DNA of 64,000 nt, taken from positions 144,623 through 208,622 of the forward strand of contig JAGDZR010000018.1 in assembly GCA_049115695.1 (NCBI GenBank), read 5' to 3'. The first letter of the stretch is position 1. Each line of letters starts with the position of its first letter. Positions 1-9,781 of the stretch are shown in pieces. A model generated the notes under the pieces. The model saw only the letters and a program-made list of their open reading frames with translations. It was not told where the DNA came from and did no database searches. The position numbers and the translations under genes are program-made. The DNA is from JAGDZR01 sp049115695 (GTDB lineage: Bacteria; Bacteroidota; Bacteroidia; Cytophagales; Cyclobacteriaceae).

Positions 1-268
1 TGGTCAGCAACGCTTCACCATCTATGGCGATAACAATGTTTTTTAGCGTTATTTTTTTGGAAGGATAAAGTGTAAAGCCACCGTTTGGACCTTTAAATGA
101 TTTAAGTAAACCTGCTTTAACCAGCTGTTGAAGTATTTTGGCGGTAAACGCTTCGGGTGAATCAATGGCCTTAATGATTTCTTTAAGCCCCGTACGTTTT
201 CCACCTTGCTCATTGCTGGCAATAAAAATCATAATTTTAATGGCGTACTCACAAGCTCTTGAAAACAT
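1..268 (-). CDS. Rrf2 family transcriptional regulator (3' end outside window)
   Basis: The minus strand reads from ATG at 268-266 off the left edge without a stop, giving 89 codons of what is normally a 130-150 aa protein. The visible part is the Rrf2 winged helix: a start of the type MFSRACEYAIKIMIFIA, then a recognition region with TGLKEI and FTAKILQQLVKAGLLKS, and the wing motif KGPNGGF. The cysteines that bind Fe-S or sense redox in many Rrf2 proteins would lie beyond the edge, so the signal sensed cannot be told. It is divergent from the broken membrane gene at 423, with 154 bases between them that hold a promoter-like box and an imperfect dyad. Regulation of itself and of that neighbour is inferred from layout only. 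Confidence 0.85.
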   Translation of the reverse strand, partial: MFSRACEYAIKIMIFIASNEQGGKRTGLKEIIKAIDSPEAFTAKILQQLVKAGLLKSFKGPNGGFTLYPSKKITLKNIVIAIDGEALLT

Positions 269-302
269 ACTACTTTCTTTGTCAGACGAAATTAATGCCT
301 GC

Positions 303-331
303 TTTAATATCGGACAAAAATATCCTTAATT
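303..331 (-). promoter_or_regulatory. candidate promoter and Rrf2 operator
   Basis: On the minus strand TATTTTTG (315-322) fits the Bacteroidota -7 box TAnnTTTG and would give a leader of about 40 bases to the Rrf2 start at 268. It lies inside an imperfect dyad of the form TTAA-GGA..TCC-TTAA. An autoregulatory operator is plausible for an Rrf2 protein but is inferred. No good -33 TTTG was found. Confidence 0.35.
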
Positions 332-422
332 ATCTAGGTTCTCCTGATGATTATCAGTTTTCAGATTGACTTTGAGCTCAAATTTGCATTTCATAACCGA
401 TCATTTTTGATTCAAATCAAGT

Positions 423-829
423 ATGGTCACAACCGTTCTTATTCCAGCGATTAAGAAAATAAAAAACCATGAGGATCAACTGGACACGTTTGAGAAAATA
501 GAAGGTCGCTTTGCATTGCAAGCAAAAGTGGCTACTCTGATTGCAGGTATTGCGGGTTTTTATATGATGTATGAGATGGATGCCTGGAATCGCTATACGC
601 TTTTACAATTTTGGTGGATCCATGCCATGACAATAGTTTGGCTGATCTTTACTTTGGTGTTATATGTATTGGAGCCATTGGTCCTTCATCGCTTGTTCAG
701 AGGTATGGGACATCTCATCCGGCTAGAACATTGCGCATTATGCACCGTGTTCATTGGGCATTGTTACAGCTAAGTTTGCTAACTACGGCTGGAGCAGTTG
801 CAGGCAGCCATGGATGGTATTGGCTTTAA
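423..829 (+). pseudogene. small membrane protein gene with a frameshift
   Basis: Two overlapping reading frames make one protein. Frame A starts at ATG 423 and encodes a hydrophobic protein with the segments VATLIAGIAGFYMMYEM and WWIHAMTIVWLIFTLVLYVL, ending in EPLVLHRLF. The natural continuation (RYGTSHPARTLRIMHRVHW, then a last helix LLTTAGAVAGSHGW) is in the next frame up to the stop at 829. One missing base near 699 would join them; left as is, frame A runs on to a stop at 773. The N-terminus also looks short, because an in-frame stop at 408-410 blocks extension although the protein begins in mid-helix style. It resembles CopD-like or small haem-type membrane proteins of about 150 aa, but the family is not certain. 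The frameshift may be genuine decay or a sequencing error. Confidence 0.6.
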
Positions 830-832
830 ACG

Positions 833-860
833 AAAAAACCCAATCATTTGATTGGGTTTT
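833..860. terminator. bidirectional rho-independent terminator
   Basis: CCCAATCA (839-846) and TGATTGGG (849-856) form a perfect 8-bp stem with a TT loop. It is flanked by A-runs on the left and T-runs on the right, so it can end both the membrane gene coming from the left and tonB coming from the right. Confidence 0.8.
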
Positions 861-888
861 AACTATGTGATTGGTCTTCTTTCTTTTT

Positions 889-1683
889 TTAATTGTTAAG
901 CTTAAAGATGATCGGTAGTACCATTCGTACTTTAACCGCTCGACCTCTTTGCTTACCAGCTTTGAATTTTGGGGAAGATCTTAATACTCTCTCAGCTTCC
1001 TCATCGCAACCGGCTCCAATTCCTTTTACTGCTTTAACTTCAGTAACAGAACCGTCCTTGTCTACAACGAACTGAACGAATACTCGTCCTTCGATTCCCA
1101 TCCTTCGTGCCTGAGCAGGGTAGTTCATGTTTTTACCAACAAAAGCGTAGAACGCTGGCATTCCTCCAGGGAATTGCGGTTGATCTTCCACAATGGTAAA
1201 AACTTCATCTACTTCTTCCTCTTCAGGTGCTTCTTCGAAGATGATCTCTTCAACAACAGTCTCTTCGGTTACCTCCACATCTAGCTCTACTTCGATTTCC
1301 TCCTCGATTTCCTCTTCATCAGGAACTTCTACGATTTCAGGAAGCTGAACTTTCGGTGGCGGTGGCGGTGGCTGCTCTGTAGGTGGGATTTCCATGATGT
1401 CCTCAAAGTCATCTTCCACCTGTCCTAGATCAACCAGGCCGTTATCATCATAGGTTTTGTAATTAAAAGCCCAAATGATGAAAAATAGCGTGAATGCAAG
1501 CCCCACATTGGTAAACAATCTTGAGAATTTCTCCAGATTGGCATTGTGATGCTTCTTCTCCAATACGCTGTATTCTCCTGTCTCTGCCTCAGCACTTTTC
1601 TTTGCAATTGCATCTAAAATTAGCTTCGAACCCAAGACCAAAAGAATCAGAGCTACAACGAATACGATAATTATTACTGACAT
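889..1683 (-). CDS. TonB family energy transducer
   Basis: This 264 aa protein would carry proton-motive force from the inner membrane to outer-membrane TonB-dependent receptors. It has a membrane helix at residues 2-22, a second hydrophobic segment at about 58-74, a proline run (about 101-110) and a strongly acidic linker (about 120-165). The C-terminal TonB domain follows (about 170-264): FPGGMPAFYAFV, YPAQARRMGIEGRVFVQFVV, then an end in VKVRMVLPIIFKL. Two N-terminal hydrophobic segments with an acidic linker are less usual than the single anchor and Pro/Lys linker of enteric TonB, but occur in Bacteroidota. It is separated from vanZ by 97 bases and has its own promoter-like box, so it is probably a separate unit. 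Confidence 0.88.
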   Translation of the reverse strand: MSVIIIVFVVALILLVLGSKLILDAIAKKSAEAETGEYSVLEKKHHNANLEKFSRLFTNVGLAFTLFFIIWAFNYKTYDDNGLVDLGQVEDDFEDIMEIPPTEQPPPPPPKVQLPEIVEVPDEEEIEEEIEVELDVEVTEETVVEEIIFEEAPEEEEVDEVFTIVEDQPQFPGGMPAFYAFVGKNMNYPAQARRMGIEGRVFVQFVVDKDGSVTEVKAVKGIGAGCDEEAERVLRSSPKFKAGKQRGRAVKVRMVLPIIFKLNN

Positions 1684-1703
1684 ATTGTTATATAAGTATC
1701 CTT

Positions 1704-1711
1704 CAAAAGTA
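1704..1711 (-). promoter_or_regulatory. -7 box of the tonB promoter
   Basis: TACTTTTG on the minus strand matches TAnnTTTG. Transcription would begin about 15-20 bases before the tonB ATG at 1683. A TTTG lies 26 bases further upstream, slightly far for a -33 element. Confidence 0.45.
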
Positions 1712-1780
1712 TATAATCTTTACTCAGATTTTGGCGGCAAACAAAATTTTTTCTCCCGGTTTTCGGACAAACCTCCAAAT

Positions 1781-2170
1781 TTAGCTTCTCAAAGGTTTGG
1801 ACTTAGTGTCAAATTGCAACAGCCTGATTCCTATGAGATAGGCAATGATGCCAATTGTAACACCCAAGATGTTAGATATGAAATCTTCAATATCACTGCC
1901 TCTACCGGGAATATAGGCCTGAGCTATTTCTGTAGTACCGGAAAGCAATATTCCTGAAATGATGATCACCCACGTCGCGACAATTCGCGTCATTTTAATT
2001 TCCTGAAGAAAATGATGATACCAAAGCATTGTTAGTGAACAAAAAAGTCCAAGATGAACCACTTTGTCTTCTCCCGGAAAGAACACATTGGTCTCTCTTC
2101 CTATCCCAGGTTTCAACAAGAGAACAAGCGTCATCAATAACCAGAAATATGTCAGGATTCTCAGGAACAC
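1781..2170 (-). CDS. VanZ family membrane protein
   Basis: This 129 aa protein has four predicted membrane helices and a VanZ-like core: DKVVHLGLFCSLTMLWY, a second helix ending ISGILLSGTTEIAQAYIPGR, and the signature GRGSDIEDFISNILGVTIG. VanZ-like proteins are integral membrane proteins; the founding member gives low-level teicoplanin resistance, and the role here is unknown. The start is GTG at 2170, directly abutting the gcvH stop (TAA 2173-2171), which suggests translational coupling. The gcvH-vanZ pair behind sprA recurs in gliding Bacteroidota. Confidence 0.85.
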   Translation of the reverse strand: MFLRILTYFWLLMTLVLLLKPGIGRETNVFFPGEDKVVHLGLFCSLTMLWYHHFLQEIKMTRIVATWVIIISGILLSGTTEIAQAYIPGRGSDIEDFISNILGVTIGIIAYLIGIRLLQFDTKSKPLRS

Positions 2171-2545
2171 TTATTCAGCTATTAGTTCTTTGTATTCAGC
2201 TAATGTTAATAACTCATCACCTTTATCAGATACCTTTATCTTGATCATCCACCCATCTCCATATGGATCATTGTTGACAGTTTCAGGAGCATCTTCCAAT
2301 GCAGTATTCCATTCTGTGACTTCACCAGAAACTGGCATGAACAGGTCAGATACAGTTTTCACTGCTTCAACCGTACCAAATACTTCTCCTGCGTCAAGTG
2401 TATCACCTTCTGTTTCTATTTCTACATAGACAATATCTCCCAACTCACCCTGGGCAAAATCGGTCACACCTACTGTGGCAATTTCACCTTCAATTCGAAC
2501 CCATTCGTGATCTTTGGTGTACAACAATTCTTCTGGCAAATTCAT
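2171..2545 (-). CDS. gcvH: glycine cleavage system H protein
   Basis: This lipoyl carrier of the glycine cleavage complex shuttles the aminomethyl group between the P, T and L proteins in the cytoplasm. Its 124 aa match the family length. The lipoylated lysine is K63, in ETVEAVKTVSDL, followed by the conserved MPVSGEVTEWN; the N-terminus has the usual YTKDHEW. It lies 53 bases downstream of sprA and abuts vanZ. Its position beside secretion genes rather than gcvT or gcvP is typical of the phylum. Confidence 0.97.
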   Translation of the reverse strand: MNLPEELLYTKDHEWVRIEGEIATVGVTDFAQGELGDIVYVEIETEGDTLDAGEVFGTVEAVKTVSDLFMPVSGEVTEWNTALEDAPETVNNDPYGDGWMIKIKVSDKGDELLTLAEYKELIAE

Positions 2546-2598
2546 ATGGATTAAAGTTTAAAATTGATGAAGCGACAAAAATACCCGATTTCCAGAAT

Positions 2599-5500
2599 TT
2601 ATTGTGCGAGATTAAATCGGAGCTGAAATCCGAAAGCTGTTGTGCGTCGATTAAAGGACCCAACCAGGGGATTGGTGTTGTTGCGATCAAAGTACATGGT
2701 CAAATCCAGCTGGTCGTTGAACTTGTAAGCAATTGTAGGTCTTAATTGAAAGCTTTTATTACCGTTTGTAGCTTTTGGTGCTTCATCTATCTTCCGCTGG
2801 ATTGCCTTGGTGTCCCGAATCGTCAGGGCCATTCTGAAGGTGACTTCATTCTTGATCGTATAGACCTGCCCCTTTATTTTAAATGGTAATTTCAAATCAG
2901 CTTTTGTATATCCAATATCAAATGACACGTCGCTGTTTCGGGTTTCTGTGACCTGAGCGTTGGATAAATTCAAAGATAGATTGCGGTCACGTTTGTAATC
3001 GATCCGTGCATTCAAGTTGGTTTTTGTGCGAACATTGATACCCAGGAAAGGAGCAAATTGTTCTGCGATAGTAACTTGGTTCATGATGTAGACTGGTACT
3101 AGATTTCCTGAAATCGTATCGGTCTGAGTAGCCAGAGGATAATTCACAATATCATTGTCCAGGCTGATGTTGTCCTGATATCTTAATGAGTTGGTGTAGT
3201 TGCTTATGTTAAAAACAGAACGATATGCATGCGTAATATTGATTGACGAAAAAATTTCGCTAAGCGCTGGAATTCTGGCAAGTCCGGCATAGTCCACCCG
3301 CCAATTCGGTAACGGGATTATTGGAAATGGGCGTGAACTTACATCACGAACATTTACGCCCTGGTAAGCAGCAATAAAGGCTGGAACCATGACATCCTGA
3401 GAAATGGTATCGTATCTTCCATTGATGCCCTGACTGTTGAGCTCTGATGCAAGTCGCCTGTGCATTTCATCAATGTTAGATACAAATTGATCAAATACTG
3501 CACTTTGGTGAGTGGTGTCAAGCTTTTCAAATGCCGTATTGATTGACATAAATGAGATACTGTAGCTACCACCTCTTGAAGGCGTAAGAGAATTGAATGT
3601 TTGATCAAGTGTGTCATAACGGAAAATTTCCTGGAAAGAACCATTATTGGACCTTTTGGCATCAACTTGAATTTTCAGATCACTCCAAGGTTCCACTGAT
3701 GCTCGTAGATTCAGCTCTTTACCTGCTGTTTGCTGAAATGGAGCGGTCAAATATGGAGAGCGAGTCAACCAGTCATTATCTGCAGCAACATGACGAATCG
3801 AAGGGTCCTGACTACCAGCGATAAATTCCCAACCTGGTGCCATCCATGAACTGTCCATGCCAAACATGCTGGAGGAAGGTAAGAACCCGGAAAGGCCGGT
3901 ACTTTCACGTACGCCATAGGTCACATTTACGTTTCGAACGGCCATTAAAAATCTCAGAGCGCTGTTTACAACTTTCATTCCCGCACCTGAAGGCGCTTTT
4001 TCCTCATCTCCACTATTAGGCGATGGACGACTGGAACTTGATCTACGATTGCTTCTGGTAGGTGTGTTTGCCGCTTTTAGGAACCCAACTTTATTATATA
4101 GCTTCACAAAATCGATCTTACCCGTCGCTTGCTGATCACGGTTATTGCTGATCGTATGACCGAAGAAGTTACCATCATCATCTTCCTGACCTAGTGAACC
4201 GGCAAGCCAATTGTATCCGATGGAGTATCTCACATCTCCAGTTACCCAGTCAGTAAGCGGGAGCTTGTCAAAAGGTAATTTGTAATTGGCAGAGGCGGTT
4301 TGATTAAAGTTTTTCATCCGGCCCAATCCTTTTATTTGTTCTAAAATATAGTCTCGCTCCGCTTGCGTATCGATATCTCCAAAAACAAACTCATCAGATT
4401 CATCAATGACTGCATTGGCCCGAGCCGAGTAGTCCAGGTTTAAACTTTTGAAAATATTCCACCGAAAGCCATACGTTCGATTGAATGTAAATAATCGTTC
4501 GTAGTAGGGTAGCATACCTTCAGTTGTCAGTCGGTCATTGAATAATTGAGTGTGAGTAAAGTTCCTGTTTAGATCGGCACGAGCAGTCAGACTATTTGGA
4601 AGGAGTGAGATATTAAGGTCTTTGATCACTTTCAAGTATGGACTCTTAAAGGCTTTTGCCGACTTGAACGGCTCTAGCGTCAATCCCTTCGGCGAGAAAT
4701 TATAAGCCACTCCACCACCTTGTGTTTTGCGATAGAGTGTTTCTGTACTTATGCTTGTCGTCAGTTGATCACTAAATGCATAAGTGAATGAAAGGTTTTC
4801 GACATCATATACGTGTCTTTTAGCATCCTTCTTAACCTTATCCTTACGGACGTTTGTGAAATTGATGCTTCGTCGAGTGGTGCGATCTTCAACAATTCTT
4901 CTGTATCTCTGTCCTTCCTCTTCATTGCTAAAACTTTCAATAGCCGCATCGAGCGGAACATCTGGATCCAGCGGATCAAATTGAGGAGTTGCTTTAGTCT
5001 TTTCGATGCTCACATACATGGGCACCCGTAAACCTGTTTTCTGGGGTAGAAGAAATTTGTCAACGTTTACCTGGGCACTTACATCATATTTCAATATGTC
5101 TTCTCTTGACCGCTCGGAGATTCGCTGCTGAATAGAGCCGAATCCTATTGATTGATATCGGGTTGAAGCATTGATGGTTGCCAGGTCTGCTAATTTGGTA
5201 CTCAGTCTTGCATTGGCTGCCCAGCCTTTGTTTTTATCAAAATCGGTTACCCTTAACTCATTCGCCCAAATGCAAACGGACTTTGGTTGTCGATCAGTAC
5301 TTTCTACATTTCGCACACCAATCATTGTAGTTAGCAGGGAACTCATATCCGGCCGACCCTTTATTGTGAGTTTGTATCTGCCATCTTCGGAAGGAATTGA
5401 GTAAGGGATCAGTACATCAATGTCATTTCTATTTCTGGATGATTTCAAAGCAAGAAGCTCAGAGACGGCAAGGTCTATTTCGTTTTCCAAAGGCCAGATC

Positions 5501-8500
5501 ACCCGCCGCAATTCATCCCCAGTTGTTCCATTAAGTCCTTCTGGCGTTATTTTCAAAGGCACTTCTATTTCGTAGTAGTTTTCATTATAGTCTGTTCCAA
5601 ACCTTAAGAAGGCACTTACTTCATCGTCTCTTACTACATCGCCGTTGTAACTATGCGCATGCAAGAACATTTTGATGCGACCATAGTTGATGAGGTCGTA
5701 ATTGGTATTTTTATAAACAGCTCGACCGTCTTTGTCTTCCAGGTTTTCTACACAGATTTGGAGTGAGGTTTCGTCTTCTCGGTTGTTGAGGAAAGAGGTA
5801 TTGTCTCGATCCCGATCCAGTCCGGGTGGTAGTGCATAGGGTGGTGCTCCCTCGCTTCCCGTACTATTCGCTTCAATGCTTACCACAGAGACTTTGAAGT
5901 CCGATGGGGTAATTTCCGGAATTTCATTCAGCCCAGGTTCTACAATGCCGGTCTGAAACTTTCTCCATGAACTATTCACGAATCTAAATCCGGCAAATCG
6001 CAGCACAACAGGTTGTTCAAAATCTGTCAGATACATGCGTAGGTATTTGATGGTTTTGAACCCATCAATATTGCCATAGATCCTATCCGGGTCTCTTACA
6101 GGAATTCTGAATAAATACCAGTTTGCCTCACCACTCGCATCTGTAATCCGATCAACTATATGATTGCTTCCTACATCCAATTCTCCTGGCTGCAGGTCAA
6201 TGCCATATTCGTAATATTCCTCAAGTGAGGATACTGTCAAATCATCGTTGAGGTCTTCGTTTTCGGGGATGGCTGTGTACGCTTGCGTTATACCTCTTCC
6301 GGCGACAGGACTATTGCCATCATGACCATTGTAATTTTTATAACGCTCAAGAATTTTGGCATCCTGTGCGTCTAAATCATCTCCAAGGAAATAAGAAAAG
6401 TCATCTGCCGATGGGTCAGCGCTTATTTGCTGTAGCGCCTGAGGACTTACATCTAATGAATTAATGTACGATTCAAAAAAGGTTTGTTCATCTTCATTTT
6501 TCAGACCATCCATTCCCACATCTTGATTTACACGAATAGAAGCACTATTCTCAAACTGATTGTTAATGGGTTGTTCGGACGGAGTATAGCCCCATTCGGA
6601 CATCAGTGCAGTGCTCAAATCCCCGTCAGTTGGCAGACCATTTTCAAAACCATGCCGATCATCTGGTATAACATCTTCTGAAACATTACCCAGGTTGAAG
6701 ACCAACCGTCCACCCGTCGTATTGTTTTGATTGAATACTCCATCCAATACCCTACCATTAGGAGTTTCGATGAATGGATCCATCATCCAGAACTCAATGT
6801 ATTCCACATTGTTTTTATCAAAATCCACTTCGCGTCCAATGTTATTGGTAACGCCTGCCCAACTATCTCGAGGATTTGCCAGCAGGCCCTCATTGTTTAG
6901 GTTTGGGCTGTAGTTGTATGGGCCTCTTTCACTAGGGAAATAGGCGACATCCAAAACCGGCTCATAGGTCGTAAGGAGTGTCTGATCTCTTTGAGGGTAG
7001 ATTTCCTGAGGACGAATGCCACGGACATAATGATTTTCAAGGTCCTCTTCATCAAGGTTGTCGGGTCGCCGATTTCCAAACCCACCGTAGAAGACTGTAT
7101 TGTCGACAATGTACCATGAAAGTTTTGCGCGACGATAGTTGTTGACAAGCGGGGACTCCTCATTTCCATTACCTTCAAGTCGATCACGCGTATGTTGCGG
7201 TGTGGCGGCTATTTTCCATCCATCTCGGGATTGAAGATTTCCACCATTGGTCACTGCCGCTTCAAAGTCATCTATATATGAAGTGCCTTTCCCCTCGACG
7301 ATGTTGGAGGTACCCGGAACAAGCTGGGCAACTTCTGCATTGAATGTTATCTGAGATTGTTCTTTTGTATTAATCAAAGGTATCGCATCCACTATTTGAG
7401 TAAGCAGCCGGGATTCCTGTTGATAGTTGATATTGAATCCATACTTGGTATTTCGTGTGGGTTCATCTCCTATTGCATAGCGCGTGATGCCTCCAGGTCT
7501 TTCATTCACATGGAGAATTGTTGCGCCCATGCTTAAGTTGTCATTGAAGATGTAATCAAAGTTAGCACCTGTCAACCAGCGTGTTTGAAAATTGAAAAGG
7601 TCCGCTTTTTCATAAGATATTTGAATGGTTTTACCCGAACTAAGTACCCCTTGGTTCAGAATTCTTACGCGACCCAGATTATAATCAACCGAGTAGTCCA
7701 ATCCTTCGGTTAAAGGCGTATTTCCGGCCATGACCACAACAGAACCCTGAGAGACATTAATACCCGGCAGTACAATTTCAGATCCTGATCCGCCGCTATA
7801 CTTACCCACTAAAAAGTACTTGTTTTTTGCAGCAATCAGCTCTGCATCTGCCTTGGTGGTGCGATAGAGGGTGTCATAAATGTATTTCTCCTTGAGACGT
7901 GTTTCATCATCTGAAAACCAGGGCTCACCACCTTTTGGTGGAGGAAATGCAAACGGCTCCAAGACTGGAAAAATGATCGTTCCATTTCGAGAATTTACCG
8001 TGACACCTTCTATGTAATCAAAGTTTCCATCTCGCTGACGATCACCATTTCTGTTGAGTTGATCCAATCCCATAATCTCAATCAAAGGACGATCTTTAGT
8101 CAGTCTGCCTTCATGGAGCGACGGGTTATCGATTCCTGTTCGGTCATCGCGATAGTGAATTCTGAGAGAAAAGCCATCTTGCTGAATTTGTCCAGCATTC
8201 AGGTTATAGATGTTTTTCATCATCAAGTCCCATGTATGCACACGGGTATTGATTTTGTTTGGACGTAACATTTTCAGGTAGATCAGTTTGTCATCTGACA
8301 ATCCCTGATAATCTTCTGAGAGTTCACCAACCTTGAAACTTTGTCCGTTGTAGGTGTACTCATAGGCCACAGCCAATACTTCATCATTACTGAGTTTTCG
8401 AACCAGTGAAATGTACCCCAACTGCTTATTGATGCGGTATTCCGTAGGGTCAAGTTTTCTTGCGCTTGTCTGCATGACGAAATCCACAGATTCTTCAAAA

Positions 8501-9768
8501 CCAATTTCCAGCATAGCGGATTTTGCCTCACCAGTTTCTCTCAATCGAGCATCGCCCAGCATGGTCGTATATAGATTGTTAGCACTGTTGCTGGCGGCAC
8601 CACCTGCCTGAGGGGTTTTTGTGATCATAGGATTATGAACTCTTTTGGACTCTCCAAGGTCCATCATAGCGATGAAGTTTCTTGCAGTGGCAGCATTCTG
8701 GGTCCTGTTCAGAACATAGACTTCAACACGTGTGACGTTCACACCAGAAGTAACCTGCGGCAATAGGCTTAACCACTGTCCACGCTCAATTCCATAATGA
8801 TCTCTGAAAAAGTGTCCAAGGAAAAAGTGTCGATTTTCATCATACATGGAGCCACGAAGCTCAAACTGTTGCTCATCGACCCCATTCTCAATGGTGATGA
8901 CATCTGCACGACCCCTTTGCCTGGAGGCAATACCCGTGACGAACAGTTTTCCAAACTGAAGTTGTGTTTTAATGCCGAACAATGCCTGGGCGCCAGCAAT
9001 CAGGCTATTGGAAATCGGCATACTCACATTACCAATTTCTATTTTTTTGATGATGTCTTCTTCAAAGCCGGTGTAATCGACTTTCATGTCATTCTGAAAG
9101 TCAAAACTATTGTTGTTGTCAAAGTTGAAAGTCACTGCCAGCTTCTCACCAATCTTTCCCGTTACATTGGTGCTCATCTGCATATTGAAGTTAAATCCTC
9201 CTGTTCGTCGCTGACGTTCCGGAATTTGAGGGTTATCGGTAAACTGCCATCTACCCCCAAAATCAAGATTGACAAACCCGGTTGGCTGGATGTCTACATA
9301 GCTGCCCCCAAAAATCCGGTCAAAAACGGGTGAGATATACAGTTTAGGAATAAGTCTACGGCCTGAAACCGCACTTTCTCCATCCAGGCCAAGTGATGCC
9401 TCGCTCCAATAGTTTCTGATTATTTCCTGATCGTGCAGCCGATTGTATTCATTGAAGCTCATATAAGTGGCCGGCCTGAAATCAGTTTCGCCTATGCGCT
9501 CGTAGATGGAATAGGAAATAGACGAGTCATAATGAACCTCAACATCGAGTTGAGAGGGATCTTTGAGATTTAGCGGGCTAGTGCCAGCATCATGGGAAAA
9601 TGGATCTCCAAATCGATATGGCTCATCATAAGTGGATGACTTGGATGGTTCATATGGCAAAGTATCCGACTTGACCGGCGCAGTTTGCGCTTGACTCCAG
9701 GCATAGGAAATACTCCAGGCCATACAAGCCAGTAACAGACAAAGTCTTATTTCAGTGCCACTTTTCAA
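2599..9768 (-). CDS. sprA: SprA, type IX secretion translocon of the outer membrane
   Basis: At 2389 aa this is the very large outer-membrane barrel (called Sov in Porphyromonas) through which type IX cargo passes; in flavobacteria it is also needed for gliding. A signal peptide covers residues 1 to about 26 (LLLACMAWSISYAWSQAQ). The body is rich in alternating beta-strand sequence, with repeated large extracellular-type segments and FNFDN/NFNFQM-like strands. It ends in FGFQLRFNLAQ, a typical barrel terminal strand. The length fits the 2300-2500 aa of the family and no break was found. It lies 13 bases downstream of ruvA and 53 upstream of gcvH in the conserved ruvA-sprA-gcvH order. No cargo protein with a clear type IX C-terminal signal is in this window. 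Confidence 0.96.
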   Translation of the reverse strand: MKSGTEIRLCLLLACMAWSISYAWSQAQTAPVKSDTLPYEPSKSSTYDEPYRFGDPFSHDAGTSPLNLKDPSQLDVEVHYDSSISYSIYERIGETDFRPATYMSFNEYNRLHDQEIIRNYWSEASLGLDGESAVSGRRLIPKLYISPVFDRIFGGSYVDIQPTGFVNLDFGGRWQFTDNPQIPERQRRTGGFNFNMQMSTNVTGKIGEKLAVTFNFDNNNSFDFQNDMKVDYTGFEEDIIKKIEIGNVSMPISNSLIAGAQALFGIKTQLQFGKLFVTGIASRQRGRADVITIENGVDEQQFELRGSMYDENRHFFLGHFFRDHYGIERGQWLSLLPQVTSGVNVTRVEVYVLNRTQNAATARNFIAMMDLGESKRVHNPMITKTPQAGGAASNSANNLYTTMLGDARLRETGEAKSAMLEIGFEESVDFVMQTSARKLDPTEYRINKQLGYISLVRKLSNDEVLAVAYEYTYNGQSFKVGELSEDYQGLSDDKLIYLKMLRPNKINTRVHTWDLMMKNIYNLNAGQIQQDGFSLRIHYRDDRTGIDNPSLHEGRLTKDRPLIEIMGLDQLNRNGDRQRDGNFDYIEGVTVNSRNGTIIFPVLEPFAFPPPKGGEPWFSDDETRLKEKYIYDTLYRTTKADAELIAAKNKYFLVGKYSGGSGSEIVLPGINVSQGSVVVMAGNTPLTEGLDYSVDYNLGRVRILNQGVLSSGKTIQISYEKADLFNFQTRWLTGANFDYIFNDNLSMGATILHVNERPGGITRYAIGDEPTRNTKYGFNINYQQESRLLTQIVDAIPLINTKEQSQITFNAEVAQLVPGTSNIVEGKGTSYIDDFEAAVTNGGNLQSRDGWKIAATPQHTRDRLEGNGNEESPLVNNYRRAKLSWYIVDNTVFYGGFGNRRPDNLDEEDLENHYVRGIRPQEIYPQRDQTLLTTYEPVLDVAYFPSERGPYNYSPNLNNEGLLANPRDSWAGVTNNIGREVDFDKNNVEYIEFWMMDPFIETPNGRVLDGVFNQNNTTGGRLVFNLGNVSEDVIPDDRHGFENGLPTDGDLSTALMSEWGYTPSEQPINNQFENSASIRVNQDVGMDGLKNEDEQTFFESYINSLDVSPQALQQISADPSADDFSYFLGDDLDAQDAKILERYKNYNGHDGNSPVAGRGITQAYTAIPENEDLNDDLTVSSLEEYYEYGIDLQPGELDVGSNHIVDRITDASGEANWYLFRIPVRDPDRIYGNIDGFKTIKYLRMYLTDFEQPVVLRFAGFRFVNSSWRKFQTGIVEPGLNEIPEITPSDFKVSVVSIEANSTGSEGAPPYALPPGLDRDRDNTSFLNNREDETSLQICVENLEDKDGRAVYKNTNYDLINYGRIKMFLHAHSYNGDVVRDDEVSAFLRFGTDYNENYYEIEVPLKITPEGLNGTTGDELRRVIWPLENEIDLAVSELLALKSSRNRNDIDVLIPYSIPSEDGRYKLTIKGRPDMSSLLTTMIGVRNVESTDRQPKSVCIWANELRVTDFDKNKGWAANARLSTKLADLATINASTRYQSIGFGSIQQRISERSREDILKYDVSAQVNVDKFLLPQKTGLRVPMYVSIEKTKATPQFDPLDPDVPLDAAIESFSNEEEGQRYRRIVEDRTTRRSINFTNVRKDKVKKDAKRHVYDVENLSFTYAFSDQLTTSISTETLYRKTQGGGVAYNFSPKGLTLEPFKSAKAFKSPYLKVIKDLNISLLPNSLTARADLNRNFTHTQLFNDRLTTEGMLPYYERLFTFNRTYGFRWNIFKSLNLDYSARANAVIDESDEFVFGDIDTQAERDYILEQIKGLGRMKNFNQTASANYKLPFDKLPLTDWVTGDVRYSIGYNWLAGSLGQEDDDGNFFGHTISNNRDQQATGKIDFVKLYNKVGFLKAANTPTRSNRRSSSSRPSPNSGDEEKAPSGAGMKVVNSALRFLMAVRNVNVTYGVRESTGLSGFLPSSSMFGMDSSWMAPGWEFIAGSQDPSIRHVAADNDWLTRSPYLTAPFQQTAGKELNLRASVEPWSDLKIQVDAKRSNNGSFQEIFRYDTLDQTFNSLTPSRGGSYSISFMSINTAFEKLDTTHQSAVFDQFVSNIDEMHRRLASELNSQGINGRYDTISQDVMVPAFIAAYQGVNVRDVSSRPFPIIPLPNWRVDYAGLARIPALSEIFSSINITHAYRSVFNISNYTNSLRYQDNISLDNDIVNYPLATQTDTISGNLVPVYIMNQVTIAEQFAPFLGINVRTKTNLNARIDYKRDRNLSLNLSNAQVTETRNSDVSFDIGYTKADLKLPFKIKGQVYTIKNEVTFRMALTIRDTKAIQRKIDEAPKATNGNKSFQLRPTIAYKFNDQLDLTMYFDRNNTNPLVGSFNRRTTAFGFQLRFNLAQ

Positions 9769-9781
9769 AAATTGTCTTTCT

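Noticed and set aside
1685..2429. Plus-strand reading frames opposite vanZ and gcvH
   Set aside because: They are antisense to clear genes and have no family features.
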